NCBI GenBank assembly: GCA_949130495.1
Contig: OX422209.1
Coordinates: 700,591,257-700,655,256, forward strand
DNA: 64,000 nucleotides
Direction of reading: 5' to 3'
Origin: Sambucus nigra
Taxonomy: Eukaryota; Streptophyta; Magnoliopsida; Dipsacales; Adoxaceae
The notes beneath the pieces were generated by a model. The model searched no databases. It was not told the origin of the DNA and worked only from the letters and a program-made list of their open reading frames with translations. Every line of letters starts with the position of its first letter. Positions within the stretch are counted from its first letter, which is position 1. Position numbers and translations under genes: made by a program. Below, piece after piece: positions 11,989 to 24,310 of the stretch.

Positions 11989-12831
11989 GTATTCATTATA
12001 AACCTTACCAGCTTCCCCCTACTTTTATTTTTAGTCTTGAACTTATGTCCAAATATATAACTGTACTATCTGGATTGTTCTTGGAGTCTTTTCATTTGGT
12101 TTGCTGAATCGTGTATAAATAAGCGTCACACTGAAACTAAACGACATTTTATGTGTTGTTGTTATAATACATAGTATATGGCTTGGACATCAAAAAAAAT
12201 ATCTAACACTGCATCATAGAAGTTGCTGTTTTGCAGCATTGCATCTATATATGTTGTTGAGCATTGAAAATGTTATAGCAGTATACGAGATTGTTCAGGA
12301 GTCAACTGCAGTTCCTATGTGAAACATGAGGGATGATCTGTTGGAGTTAACCTGCCCTGTGGGGAGGGATGACTAAGCACCAGAAGGTTAGAAGCTGACC
12401 AAAATTTCTCACTCATCAAATAAAGTGACCCCAAATGGGACGCGGCTTTATTAATGAAAAATACTGAAGCTACCCCTAACTTGCACACAATCTGACACCT
12501 GTTTTGACTAGTGAAGGTACAATTTTTTGAAGGAATGGAAAAATTCTTGGTCAATTATGTACTTGTATAATTCTACTAATGGCCTTCATTCAATATTAAT
12601 TTTGTATTAATGTGGAGCGGAGGTAGCTAATAGCGTGCGTCATTAGGCCTAAATTATGCCAACTGTTTACATATCCCCAGTACTACTCTTCTTTACATGT
12701 TCTTAGTACTCTTTACTTTAGTGTATTACATCACTAATAATGTTCATAAATAAATGATTTATTCTAGACTAATGGTGTTACAATTAAATTACTAAAATTG
12801 GTAATGATGAGTATGTTGGGTTATCCTGCAG
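11989..12831. other. CACTA interior between CNR8 and glycolate oxidase fragments
   Basis: Noncoding AT-rich sequence. The first part probably is CNR8 3' UTR; the last part ends in a pyrimidine-poor TTATCCTGCAG that serves as the 3' splice site of the glycolate oxidase exon. Nothing else is recognised. Confidence 0.5.
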
Positions 12832-13740
12832 ACTGATGACTCAGGACTAGCTTCATATGTGATCTATCATGCAGCTACACTAGCGGCACAAGCTGGAGCA
12901 GCAGGTATTATCATGTCAAACCAATGGGCCCGACAACTTGATTATGTCCCTGCTACGATTATGGCTTTAGAAGAGGTTTATCTACTTTCTTTGATGTGGC
13001 CATTTTTTCTTATACATTTTTGCTTATAATAAAAGTTATTTTCAATACATATACAGTGAGTACATCAACCGGTTATAGGTAATCAGATGCTTTTATGTCT
13101 AGTTATGTGATTCCCATTGTAGTTTTTCTTACTTCTCCTCTCCTCCTCCTTTTCTTTGGACTATATGGTATGTTTGAATCTCGAAAAAATAAAAACTCCA
13201 ATGAAATGAGAAACTACATTATAATTTTATTAAGGATGAAACTATGTTATAATTGATTATGTCTTTTAATGCATTTCCCCCTTCCGTCACTGCCTCACAT
13301 ATTCCTCTATAATTTATAAGGTCCATACATAGTCATTATAAGTAAAGGCTCGTGACTCTGCTTCTTTTTCCTTACACTATGTTTTGATAACGGAAAGTAC
13401 ATTAGGGAAGGGGAAAGATGTTCCTAATAGAAGTATAATTTTTATCATATTTTATCACCTTCTTCGATTTTCCACTATATTCTCCTTGAACCAAACCTAT
13501 AGTTGATGTGTTCCACTTTTCCTTCAGCTGAGATCAGTAATTCCTCAATATTCATGACATTTGTCAAACTCAAAAGATTTAATCCATGACTTTTATTTTT
13601 CAGACATGTTATGGTTCCCTTGAGGAAATTTATAGGTAGTTAAAGTGGCACAAGACAGAGTGCTTTTATTTTTGGATGGAGGGGTTCGGCGTGGGACCGA
13701 TGTCTTCAAAGCATTGGCTCTTGGATAATTAGACATATTT
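12832..13740 (+). pseudogene. GLO: captured glycolate oxidase (2-hydroxyacid oxidase) fragment, two exons with intron
   Basis: Exon A, 12832-12975, is bounded by CTGCAG| and GAAGAG|GTTTATC. Its second half reads [19 protein letters not shown] followed by PATIMALEE. Exon B, 13636-13740, is bounded by TTATAG| and ATATTT|GTAAGT and reads [16 protein letters not shown] then [14 protein letters not shown]. These are the C-terminal FMN-binding barrel segments of peroxisomal glycolate oxidase, which oxidises glycolate in photorespiration. The first half of exon A fits the family poorly. The family motif SNHGARQLDY has become [10 protein letters not shown], so the catalytic His is Gln, and a TAA follows ALALG in exon B. 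The 660-bp intron is retained, so this piece was captured from DNA, not from a spliced transcript. The rest of the gene is missing. Confidence 0.85.
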
Positions 13741-14514
13741 GTAAGTATATGGATCATTTCTAATGTATTATTTTTAAAAGATTATGAGATTGCGAGGTAC
13801 CATGTTGTCACTCCGTTATTTACATTTCTTGATGTTATGATACTCTACTAACATTAGTTTTGTTTGATTATTTATAATTATTTATTGTAATTCCTTTTAA
13901 TTATTTATAGGTATTGTTATTTGTGAATTTATTATTAGATTATGATTTGTGTGATGAGTATTGGTTTTAAAACCAGGTTGAGATGTGATGAGTTGAGAAA
14001 AAGAGAGTGGGTTGTAATCATTTTCTCACTCATTTATGCGTGTCCATTTCACTAATGAGTGATTTGTTATTTTGTTTGTTTGTTTTATAGGCTGTAACTC
14101 ATTGGAAGCTTAATGGTTGTGCATATAGAGGCGAACCAGTGCTTGATAAATGAGGAGTTAAACACGTTAGTGCCACTTGAAGAGAAGACCTGTGAATTTG
14201 AGATGAATTTCATATGTATTGACATGAATTGAGATAAAATTCAAATTTTCTCATGTATTGAGATGAATTTCATATGTATTGACATGAATTTTCTATTCAT
14301 GGAATTTGAGCTATTAATTTTTAGTGGGCTTATTATCTGGATGTGTATTAGTGTTGTTGCGGACTATTTGTATTGTTGTTGTACTATTTTTTCCATGGTA
14401 GTTTTATATTATTATTAAATTTTTATTATTTTAAAACATGTGTGAAAAATAGTGGAAATGTTGCGAATTTTTTTTGGTAATATTATTTATAATTAATTTT
14501 TTTTCTTTGATAAA
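13741..14514. other. CACTA interior, right side, no gene recognised
   Basis: AT-rich sequence with a duplicated 41-bp-scale word (GAGATGAATTTCATATGTAT at about 14199-14218 and again at about 14260-14279). It may be the intron following the glycolate oxidase exon and then element-own sequence. No protein was recognised. Confidence 0.4.
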
Positions 14515-14834
14515 ATAATTTGGTACAGTTTAAAACCGTGCCAAAAGTGTATCAAATTTTGGCATGGTTTTGTACTGTGCCAAAAGTGTACCAAAATGTA
14601 CTCAATTTGGAACAACTATAAAGTGTGTCAAAAGTGTGCCAGAAATATTAACTTCTGGCACGGTTTTAAAGTGTGCCAGAAGGGTTCCTATTTCGCCAAA
14701 TCTGGCACACTTTTAAACCGTGCCAGAAAAAAATGGCAATTTTGGAACACCTGATTCTGGCACAGTTCAAAACCGTGCCAGATTTGATCTGGCACAGTTT
14801 TAAACCGTGCCAGATTGTTGTTTTTAGTGTAGTG
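14515..14834 (+). repeat. CACTA right terminus and subterminal palindromic repeats
   Basis: About ten copies of words such as GCACAGTTTTAAACCGTGC in alternating orientation, more numerous than on the left side, run up to the terminal TTTTTAGTGTAGTG. Several copies are individually self-complementary over about 20 bp. Asymmetry in repeat number between ends is common in CACTA elements. Confidence 0.85.
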
Positions 14835-16540
14835 TATGTTCTTAGTCCCCACCCATCTCACTTACTTGCGACATCAAAAAGTCCCATTATCAACTATAGA
14901 TACGTTTGCAACCCGACTGCTAAAACCAACGTACACACTTTCCTATATAGTGTGACACACCCATGCCACTTGAATTAATCCTTTACTCAAAAGGATGAAA
15001 CAAAACTTCACCAGTCTCGCCCAATCGTAGGGTCCCAGCACTTAGCTACCAACAAGACCCATGAGCATTTGCAATCGTTATACATTTAGGATTTCATACA
15101 ATAGTTTCCCCCTCCTCCTAGTGGGCAAATTATTCTGTTGTGTGGCTTACATGCCCATCACTGAGATGTTGGCTCAAAATATCTCGGCCTCACATAAGGC
15201 TTTACTGGCCTCCATTTTACTTCCTGGGCCACGTCGACTCTCGGGTTGTAAATTCTTGGGCCCAATTCTCTTGACCCAATTTCTACGCTAAAAATATCAC
15301 TCTTCCAGTTATTATGCCTAACCGGCATGGTTTACCATTCCCAAACTTATCGGTTTCACATCTCAACGTGGACACATTAAACACTAGTAGTCTCTCCATC
15401 TACAGATAGGGAAATTTACCCTATCATTCCCTCGTCACTGGTCCCACTGACTATTTTGGAACGTCCTTCTCTCGGACCGAGAAGTCTTAACTCCCAATTG
15501 CTATTTTTGTTGTTCCATTGGTTCCACTGGTCCCATGGAACACATTGTCGACCTCGTTGGTCTTGGTTGAATTCATCACTACGTAGTAAGGACTTAAATA
15601 GGTTCCCCTACTAGGTATACCTTTTGATAATGTTTCAATGTCACCATTTAATTCAATCATGTCCTTCAGCTAGGTTTTCCCAACCCTCTAGGCTCCCTTT
15701 CTTCTAGAAGCGGTTACAAATTTCTTGGCCATGTTGACCCTAATCATCTTCGTTAAATTTGCATCCGTATTTGAGTATTTAACTCATGAGTCCTGTCACA
15801 ACAATTAACTCTTCGTATCTTCGTTATACACCTTCTTCGTTGGGTAAAGATTTCATTAAGCTAGTTTACCACTATCTCGCGTTGTTCTTTCTTGCCCGTA
15901 TGAGATAAGTTTCAAGATTCTTTCACATCCCTATTCAAATTATATATGGAAGATTTCACAGTCGATCCGTATCCAAATTTTTCATTTTAGCTTCACACAT
16001 GCTTTATTATATGTGATGTCTAACTCTCATCACTTTATATTTCTCCTAGGAGCAAAACTTTCGTCTGAAATTTTCATGTCCTGTGTATTTACTACACTTC
16101 ACCCTATATAATTGCCTTTGAATTTATTCCTTCATAAGAGTCCTTGTGACTCGTTTGCCTTTCACTAGCAGTGATGGGTAGGTTTGGAATGTCACAAACG
16201 TCATCCATGACGGTGCTTGGGGAAACTACATCTCCCGAACATCTTCTTTATTGTGCTCAGTTTGAACAACAATTTTAGTGGGTTCTATCTCAAACACCAT
16301 TTCTTAAAAATTCTATATCTTTGGTTGTGTCCTCCTCCTACTATTATTCTAATGACCCTTGCTAGTCATTGATGTTCAACCAATCTTGTATAAGAATTAC
16401 ATCACTTATATTTCCTAGAAGGAGCACGTAAGTCGTAATACGCAGAGGAATACAACATCCTAATAATAGGGCTCTATATCAAAGAACTCTACACTAAACC
16501 GTAGAAATCCGTACAGATCCTACGGACACTAGAACCTGAT
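14835..16540 (-). other. degraded interior (leader and gag region) of a minus-strand Ty3/gypsy element
   Basis: It lies directly downstream, on the minus strand, of the primer site at 16541-16552. The first ~110 bases closely match the leaders of the two other gypsy elements here, including ATAGAGCCCTATTATTAGG (minus strand, about 16485-16467). Beyond about 16400 no gag or pol motif can be read in any frame; the sequence is too decayed or is a non-coding derivative. The CACTA element split this interior from its continuation at 3791-4583. Confidence 0.6.
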
Positions 16541-16552
16541 GCTCTGATACCA
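16541..16552 (-). other. primer binding site, initiator tRNA-Met
   Basis: Minus strand TGGTATCAGAGC, complementary to the 3' end of plant initiator tRNA-Met, three bases inside the LTR end at 16556. It fixes the element's orientation as minus and makes the LTR at 16556-19005 its 5' LTR. Confidence 0.9.
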
Positions 16553-16555
16553 ACA

Positions 16556-19005
16556 TGTTAAATTCTAGGTATCTCTCTTGATATTATCACCTCTCATCTA
16601 GTGTGCACGCCTAAAGTATCTACAAAATATTTTAGTTACTATTCCCACTTTCACTAGATTGTAACACTGTGTCAACTAACCATGGCCCTTACCTTTCCCA
16701 CGTATATCCTTCGCAATACATGTAATAAATATGTATTAATTCATTTCTTAATATAATTAAGTGTTCTCAAACTTAATTAATTTCAGATATCATTATCTGT
16801 CATGTCTACTTAAATCACACAGTAGATAATATGACAAGTATATATACATTCACTCTATTATATATATAGAATATTGCACCCCGATACACAGCTACGGTGC
16901 ATGCATACGCTGCAATCTAGTCCTAGTACATCTCATCACTGTATAAAGGAATGTTGGTTCGATATATCCCTTGAACCATAAATATCAAAACACAAGTATT
17001 AGAGGCGAACATAGTCCTAAGCCTTTGGGCTACGCACATACGTACGCACCCAAATGACCGTTCAATACCATTGTTTCCACTAATGGAAATCCAACCTAAG
17101 TCCTATGTTATGAGGCAGCAAGTCAAAATCCCCCATAAGGCTCATCAGGATATGACTGCCCTCAACGTGCAAACCTCCCGTCGATAACAAGTAGGCTAGG
17201 TATGCCATACACATAAATCATCAAGCAATAGGTACATACTCAACATATTTACATATCATTAGGGAAAGCGCACAACCCATATAATAAATCACATACGTAG
17301 TATATTTTATCTCTCGAATATCCTGCGTATTTAAATTATGACTTTACTTCTTAAGGTATCTTCCTGAGCCTTTCTCACCACTCAAAGTATATGGTTTTAT
17401 TCCTCAAATAAATTCAGTTGGTAAACATCTACTCTACTAGTTCATGTCCGTATCATCCCTGAATTTTCACGAATTTAATAATTCTCCAAATGAGGTTTAT
17501 TCACCGACTATCCCTAATTTAATTTAACCCCATAATTAACTTCGTAGGGTCAAGTCCACAAATATAATATGGCCTACTGGTGTCTCATATATTCCCCTTT
17601 TTATTAAAATTATGTCCCATAATTAAATCAAGAATAATCTCATCGAAACAATTACAAAAGGGAAAAATGATCAAATTCTGGGTAGTCGAATCGATTCCCT
17701 TTCGTAGAAAAATCACAACTAATTAAAAAAATTAGAAAAATACGAGGTCGGCACCCACGTGATCGTAACGAAAAGATCTATCTCCATGTCCAAAGACATA
17801 GTCGTTTGAACGAGAAAACCATATCGTTTGAATGAGATACAATCTCATTTGAATGAGTTGTACTGTCGTTCAAATGACCCTTCGTCTTCTCCAACCTCCG
17901 CCTTCCCCGAATTTTGTGCTTCCCATACCCCATTTTTAACCCAAAAATAGTACGCAAATTCCAACTTCAAATGATCCCAACCTCCCAATAATAAATCTCA
18001 ATTGATATACCCAAGTATATACATGATTTATAACATCAAAACGTATTAAAATCATCACAGAGTTTCGATGAATCATGCTAATCTTATTTTAAATTCAAAA
18101 AATCTACATTATATAATTATTTCTCAAGAACACGTATAAACTCCAAATTTCCTCATCAACTGAACCCAAAATTTCGTGATGTTAATTCTAATTTCATCAA
18201 AGGAATAATCCTAAATGATTTCCATTTAAAAAATTACATCAAAATCATCAAATTTTCATCTTTAATTCATAATTTTAATGGATGTTATACTCACTAATTG
18301 GAACAAGAATTACACTTGCCTTAATGTGTAGATCTGATCCCTTGGAGAAGATATGTGTATAATGTCCCCTCCTCTTTTCCGGTCACTTTTTCGGTGGTGG
18401 TGCAAGGTGGTGTAAGGTGGTTGTCCCTTGATTTGCTCTCAAAACCTCTTCCTCTCCTTGGAAAAACCTCACACTCTCCTCAAAGACCTTTCCTTTATTT
18501 TTGGGTGAATGAACTTAATTTCTCTAATCTCTTCACTTATATAATAAAACCCAATTTTTGTAGTTACTATTCACCTCCCAAATAAAATGACCAAAATACC
18601 CCTCCGGGGTGTCCTTTTGGTTCCCAATTGACGCGAGACCCCCGGGTAGATTTTTCTGCCTATTTCGACCCTTTCGGACTCAATGGTGAACTCTAAATCA
18701 CCATTTAGATGACATAAAATAATTTACTTTTCATTCCATTTAAATATAGTCCCGACACAACTCACGCGCGTCCTGACTAAATTACCGTAATTATCGTATT
18801 CACAACTCGCTATAGTTTATAAAATAATAATCATATGTAAAGTAATAATCATATATATTACTTTTAATCACTAAGTAATATTCAACATAAATCACATATT
18901 ACTTTATTCTCAAGTAATATTTAAATCCGGATTAATTTTCAATTATCCCACAATTAAGTCTAATTAATCCCATTTTAAAAATCATTAAAAATACGTCGTG
19001 TTACA
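16556..19005 (-). mobile_element. 5' LTR of a minus-strand Ty3/gypsy element, 2.45 kb
   Basis: On the minus strand it runs from TGTAACACGACG to GAATTTAACA, followed by the tRNA-Met primer site. It carries the block shared with the other gypsy LTRs (GTCCGAAAGGGTCGAAATAG on the minus strand, about 18682-18663), an AAG|GCAAGTG donor-like word at 18320/18319, and a cluster of ATTTGAATGAG/GTTTGAATGAG words with partial palindromes (about 17800-17885). It inserted into the decayed copia pol to its right. Its partner LTR was not found to the left within the window. Confidence 0.85.
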
Positions 19006-21006
19006 TGTTACTCCATACTAACAACTTGTAAAATTTTGAGCCTCGTACACACCATTGCATACATAAAACTTCCCTCTACATTAACATAGGGAACATGAGC
19101 CATTTGTGATCATTCATCATCCATTTGTGAAGATTATATGGCACTTATCTTGAAGTGTTGGTTCAATAGATTACTTACAAGTTTGGTTTTAGAATCCATA
19201 CAACAACGTTATAATACCTTCTTTCAATACTAATTTTGTGACAAATAAATAATGTCCCTATAAAGATCTCTGATAATCTCCATGACAAGTACTTACCTTG
19301 CCTTGCCCAACTCCTTCATCTCAAATTCACAACTTTACTGAATTTTAGGTTTGTCAATCTCCCCCTTTCAGAAGCAATCCATATATCATTAACATATAAG
19401 AACAAATAAATAAAGGATCCACCTTGAAGTTTAAAAAAAGTAAACACAATGATCATAGTGACTCCTTGTGTATTGTTTCCCAATCATGAAATGATCAAAT
19501 CTCTTATACCACTACCTTCGAATTTGCTTCAATCCATAAAGAGATTTTCTCAGTTTGCAATGCCATTATTCTTTTCCATCAACTTTATATCCATCTGGCT
19601 GAATCATATAGATCTCCTCTTCTAAATCATCATGCAAGAATACAGTTTTGACATCAATTTGTTCCAAATCAAGATTAAATTGCGCAACTAAAGCGAACAA
19701 AATACAAATGGAAGAGTGTTTTACAATTGACGAAAAAACCTCGTTATATTTTATCCCTTCCTTCTACACGTATCCTTTCGCGACCAATTTATCCTTGAAT
19801 CGTACACTTTCTTTCTCTAATGAGCCTTCCTTATTCGCATATACCCACTTCCACCCAATGTCTTTCTTCCATTTTGGAAGTTGGACTGACTTTCAAGTCT
19901 AATTCTTATGAAAAGATTGCATCTCCTCATCCATCACTTTCTTCCAATCTATACTTTTTGAGCTTCCATGAAGGTTTATATATTTATTCCTTAGGCTTCT
20001 AAGTGAAATATAATCTGGTTATTGGGGAGACTCATGGGTAGGGGTATCCACCTAATCTATATGTGTCTTTTCATTTTCTGAATCTCTGATAAGTCCTTCT
20101 GGAACAATAGGGGTCTTAAACACCACCTGATAAAAAACGTCTTTGGTAATGTTTTCACTAGGAAAACAATTTAACATTGAGATGTCATTGAATGTAACGT
20201 CTATACTATTTATTACCTTTTTTTTATCACGGGGCCTCAAAGTCTATACCCATTTACACCTCCACTAAAGCCTAAGAAGAAGTATTTCTTGGCTATAGGT
20301 GACAACTTGTTTTCCCCAACATGAAAATATGTGAGGTAAAAATTAGTCAAGGCAAATAATCTATATCAGGTTTTCCTGACCATACCTTCATAGGGGTCTT
20401 ACCCATAATAGAAGTAATAGGCAACCTAGTATTGAGATAGCATGCATATGTAACAGCATTAAGCAAAATACTCTACCTAATCCAACATTAGACAACATAC
20501 AATGCACATTTTATAGCAAAGTTTGATTCATACATCAAGACACCCCATTTTATTATGGGGTATCTCTAACTGTGAAGTGTCTCACGATCCCCTCGTCCTG
20601 TCATACTTGTAAGAATGGGCAAACTTGTATTCACCACCATTATCTGACCTGAGTCTTCTAATTTTTCTTCTAGTATGGGTCTCTATCATATTCTTTGACT
20701 TCAAGAAAATTTTCAAGACTTCATCCTTATGTCTCATGGTCTAAACCTAAACTCGTTTGGAGAAGTCATCCAAAACAGACACGAAGTAATGCATACCTCA
20801 CAAAGATCAAAATTTGGTATATCCCTTGATATTTAATTGAACATAGTCAAGAGTTCCATTCTTACAATGTATAGATGTGACAAACTTAACTCTTGTCTAC
20901 TTGCCTAGAATACAATGTTCATAAAATCCAAGTTTGTAGGTCTTGGCATCTTTCAACAGAACCTATTTTATAAGTCCTTGCAAATCCTTCTGAAAGTGTA
21001 ACTACG
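19006..21006 (-). pseudogene. Ty1/copia pol fragment: integrase and reverse transcriptase, heavily decayed
   Basis: Minus-strand reading across frames gives, in order: a core integrase segment with RRLRSDNGGEY (about 20690-20620); HFTVRDTP..NGV (about 20580-20545); KVHCMLSNVGLG (about 20510-20470); KKVINSIDVTFND (about 20225-20180); then reverse transcriptase with LEQIDVKTVFLHDDLEEEIY (about 19665-19606), MIQPDGYKVDGKE, KSLYGLKQ, and FIYLFLYVNDIW (about 19415-19380). These are the copia order IN-RT, and the style resembles the Tork group. There are many stops and frameshifts; the catalytic YVDD is YVND. The integrase N-terminus, protease and gag are cut off by the LTR at 21007, and RNase H is cut off at 19005 by the gypsy LTR. 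Confidence 0.85.
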
Positions 21007-22183
21007 TGTTAAGGTTTAAGTGGAAAGGAAAAAAACATATATAAATATTGTTTTAAAATTTTCAATATAAATTAAACTTATCTCCCATTAAATCGATCGT
21101 TATGTTAAACAAATGAACATATTTTATTTTAACCTAAAGCATGCATCTAAGTGAGTATAGCAAATAAAATAAATCAATCTCAGAACATCCAAAGTATGAG
21201 GAAACGCAAATGGAAAAACATTGAACGACCCAACCAATGCAATTCATTATATCATGAATTAAAAAATGACATGATAGAAGGCTTACATAACTGACTTCAC
21301 TCCCTCTCAATCCTTGATGATGTTCATTCCTTCTACCTTCTGAACAACGACATGTAGGATTCCATCTACGAAATTCCACAATGTGTGAGTCCACATACCC
21401 TTGATGTCAACTTATCTAGGCTTAATTACCATGACACAATACAGAGTCCATCGTATGTAAACAAACCAAGAAAGGAATCCACTGCATGAAATAGATACTC
21501 AATAAGGATGATGAGTAAATAAACTTTGGTGCCAAATGGAGATCTCAAATTAGCATTAAAGATTGAATCTTGGATGTCAAACTAGTTTCATGAAAATAGG
21601 GTTTGGAGGCTTTTGGTTATAGATGGGAAAAGTAGCTTTGCCAAAATGCTCATTTAAAAATATTGTCAGCAGACCTATTTATAAAAACAAGATTTTCTAG
21701 GCAGTCTAAACTCGTTCGAATGAAAACAATAGGTTCGTTTGAATGAACTATATAATCACATTCGTACAAAATCATGCATTTCATTTAAATAGACTTCAAA
21801 CAAACTTGAAGCGAGATTCCACTATAAAGAGAACAATGTCGTTCGATCCTTGTTTGAACGACATATCATATCTTCCCAAATTTTTTTTCCTTATTAAAAA
21901 CTTTTTATAACAATTTCCTCAAATGTATTAAAATAAACAGCCAACATAAAAGTCCAAGGGTCAAACTAAAGTTCATTCATACCTCTCGAGATTCTTGAAA
22001 ATTGAAGACAAAATATGGCACGAAACACAACATGGTGAAGTAGACGTGCTAATTGGCTGCTGTAATCGTCAATCAAACACGTCATAGGATTTTGAAGGAT
22101 AAATCAAATCAAATCCTACCCTATGACTCAAAGGTTTTGTCCAAATGGAATTAAGCCAAAATATACAAATTGACTCAATTACA
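21007..22183 (-). mobile_element. copia-type LTR (3' LTR of a minus-strand element), 1.2 kb
   Basis: It runs TGTTAAGGTTTAAG to CTCAATTACA on the plus strand and is followed at about 22196 by AAATCTCCCCCTTTAGC, the minus-strand polypurine tract also found beside the copia LTR at 47209-48825. Its end sequences (CACGTCATAGGATTTTGAAGG, then CCTATGACTCAAA) resemble that LTR too. A cluster of TCGTTCGAATG/GTTTGAACGAC words lies at about 21706-21870. The right boundary is uncertain by about 12 bases. The rest of this element to the right is not recognisable beyond about 22480. Confidence 0.7.
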
Positions 22184-24292
22184 AAAAAATCCATATAAAT
22201 CTCCCCCTTTAGCTATTTCAGGTCAAAACACAAAATAAGAAACCTATGGGTCATCAATCTCTCTAAAAGACTCAATCCTAATGCTAAAAGGAAAAAGTAC
22301 ATACCTAACAGACACATACTCTGAGTAGATTTGATTTTGTGTAAACTTTGCCTCATTACTGCAAACATCCACACATCTACACACCTTTCAAATGCTCTCG
22401 AATATATAACAATATATATTATAATTTAAAAACCCTCCCTTTTTATCTAAAACCAATTACGTTACCAAATACCTAACTTTATTAAAAATCATGTGTGATT
22501 TGGCCTCACAGCTTTAACGAACAATCTGTTTTACTTCGAAAGGCCATTGGGCAATTTTAGGCTCTATTCGACCTTGATCAACCCTTTACTGGGCAAATCT
22601 CAATGAAATATTGAAGGGCACTGAATTCCCTTTCGAACAGTCCATGTAGTGCACAATACAACCACATAGTTTCCACGAATGACCATTTCTACTCTGAAAC
22701 CCCCTGTCTAGAGACCATCAGGAACTTTCGAGCCTTGTTTGATTTCGGTCAACTCTCGAATTGAATAGTGGATCAATGGATTCTTGAAGGGATTTGAATT
22801 CCCTTTCCAGTGGTACCAACCACGCACAATTTGAACTTAAAGTTTGCATTTTATGCCCCTTTTTTTGGAAAAACTATGTTCTAGACTGCCTACAGGGACC
22901 CCAACCCACTTGCATATCGTTAGGGTGTACTATCATTGACCAATAAGGTAGGATCTATGATGATATGCAAGACATGGTCTATGCCGATCGACACCCCCAA
23001 CCCTAAAAAGGTACTCTATAAAGAGCCCATGACCTCATCCCTAAAGGAGGTCCCTTTCAGCAGTCAACAAACATTCCCTAAAAATCAAAGCATTCTTATT
23101 ACCAAAAAATCCCAATTTTAAATATTCTCCCACCTCTACACTTGTCTATCTACCTCATCCTATCATACTAATCTCATATCATTATGAAAATCATCCTACA
23201 TGCCTCCCAAATTCAACAAAAAAAAATCTTCTAGGAAGTCTACCCTCATCTCTTTTCTAGTTTATTCTTTTAGTGTAATTATAGACTTTATTATCATTTT
23301 GTGACGCCTTTTAGTTTTGTTTCATTACCTCTAATCAAATAATATCCACTTTTATTATTAGTATTTCACACAACTTATTTTCATAAAAACCCAAAAAAGA
23401 CAAAAAAGGGTTTACTTATAAATTTTAAAAGTAAAACATCCTCATTTTCTCACACTTTCGCACTTGAACACATTTTGCTCAAAAACACTCAAGGAGGAGT
23501 CTTTAATTTGGCTTTATGATTTGAACCCCACCCCCATGATATATTCAAACTACGTGGACTTTGGTTCCCCTTGGTCTACATAGACATCTCGGTCCAATCT
23601 CGGGGTTCGAGTCCTCTCTTTCCATCTTATTGATTTTTACATTATATTATATATATTTTTGTTAGTCCTAGACTCCTACATATTCGTGTCTCATCTGACA
23701 TGAACGTTCTCTCTTTCATAGAGATTCGTGATTCGACAAAGACTTACATCATACGTTTATGATTATTTTAGGGCACACTCCTATTGATGAGTCCACTTCA
23801 TGTTTTTAATGATGTGGGTCGAATGATTCCCTTCTACCGTTATTTATATTACACACATGTACACAAACATCACACTTTGGAGAAAATGAGAAGATTAATA
23901 TATCCCACGAGAGACTCAAATGGCAGAATGGCTTCCTAACACCTTTCCATTCTGTAACTTAGTCCCTGGATTTTCGAATCACCTTGTTTCGTATGCATCA
24001 GTATGACCTTGATGCCACTCTCTCGAGGTGGCTACATTTTGTTTCCTGTTTTGAGAAAAATAGGCTGGAGACTCCATCTCTTCATGTTATCTTCATATGG
24101 TGACGGCTAATTTTATATTCAAGGCAGTTCGCGAAGACGCCGATACAAATGGACAAAATAAGACCTCATTATTCTCAAATCACCCACACGTGAATGACAA
24201 AAAAGGGAAATAAAGGGGATCTTCTTCCTTTTTCCCATGTCCCGGTCACAGGGTCGACCTGTGCCGAAGCAATCCGACCTGAATGGTCATAA
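22184..24292 (+). mobile_element. remnant copia tail, then probable 5' LTR of a Tat/Ogre-like element
   Basis: 22196 to about 22480 is the 3' interior stub of the copia element. From about 22490 the sequence changes. It contains a TATA-like ACTCTATAAAGAGCC (23010-23024) and, near the right end, GGCTTCCTAACACCTTTCC at about 23930-23950, a phrase typical of the transcribed end of Tat-group LTRs. It ends just before the primer site at 24293. No gene is present. The left LTR border is not defined, and a TGTGATTTGG at about 22493 is only a candidate. Confidence 0.5.
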
Positions 24293-24310
24293 TGGCGACT
24301 CCATTGGGTA
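24293..24310 (+). other. primer binding site of Tat/Ogre-like element
   Basis: TGGCGACTCCATTGGGTA resembles the tRNA-Arg-type primer site (TGGCGACTCC...TGGGGA) used by Tat/Ogre gypsy elements. It gives plus orientation for the gag fragments at 46763-47208 and 54333-55493. Confidence 0.6.

Larger units (their letters stand above)
4584..14834 (+). mobile_element. CACTA (En/Spm-type) DNA transposon, non-autonomous, carrying host-gene fragments
   Basis: The left end reads CACTACACCAAAAACAACAA. The right end, read on the other strand, is CACTACACTAAAAACAACAA, so there is one mismatch in 20. A 3-bp duplication TAT flanks both ends (4581-4583, 14835-14837), as expected for CACTA elements. Inside both ends are arrays of inverted GGCAC/GTGCC words. 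No TNP2-like transposase or TnpA-like frame is recognisable. The cargo is instead fragments of CFIm68, CNR8 and glycolate oxidase, all on the plus strand. A 2.98 kb solo LTR (5582-8561) inserted later, so the original element was about 7.27 kb. It resembles gene-capturing Pack-CACTA elements; mobility would need transposase supplied from elsewhere. Confidence 0.92.

Noticed and set aside
16556..19005. Solo LTR interpretation for the LTR at 16556
   Set aside because: A primer site and a conserved leader follow it, so it is a 5' LTR with attached interior.
23540..23625. tRNA-like GGTTCGAGTCC word
   Set aside because: It matches a B box, but the T stem pairs poorly, and no D arm, anticodon arm or acceptor stem can be drawn; at most a SINE or chance match.
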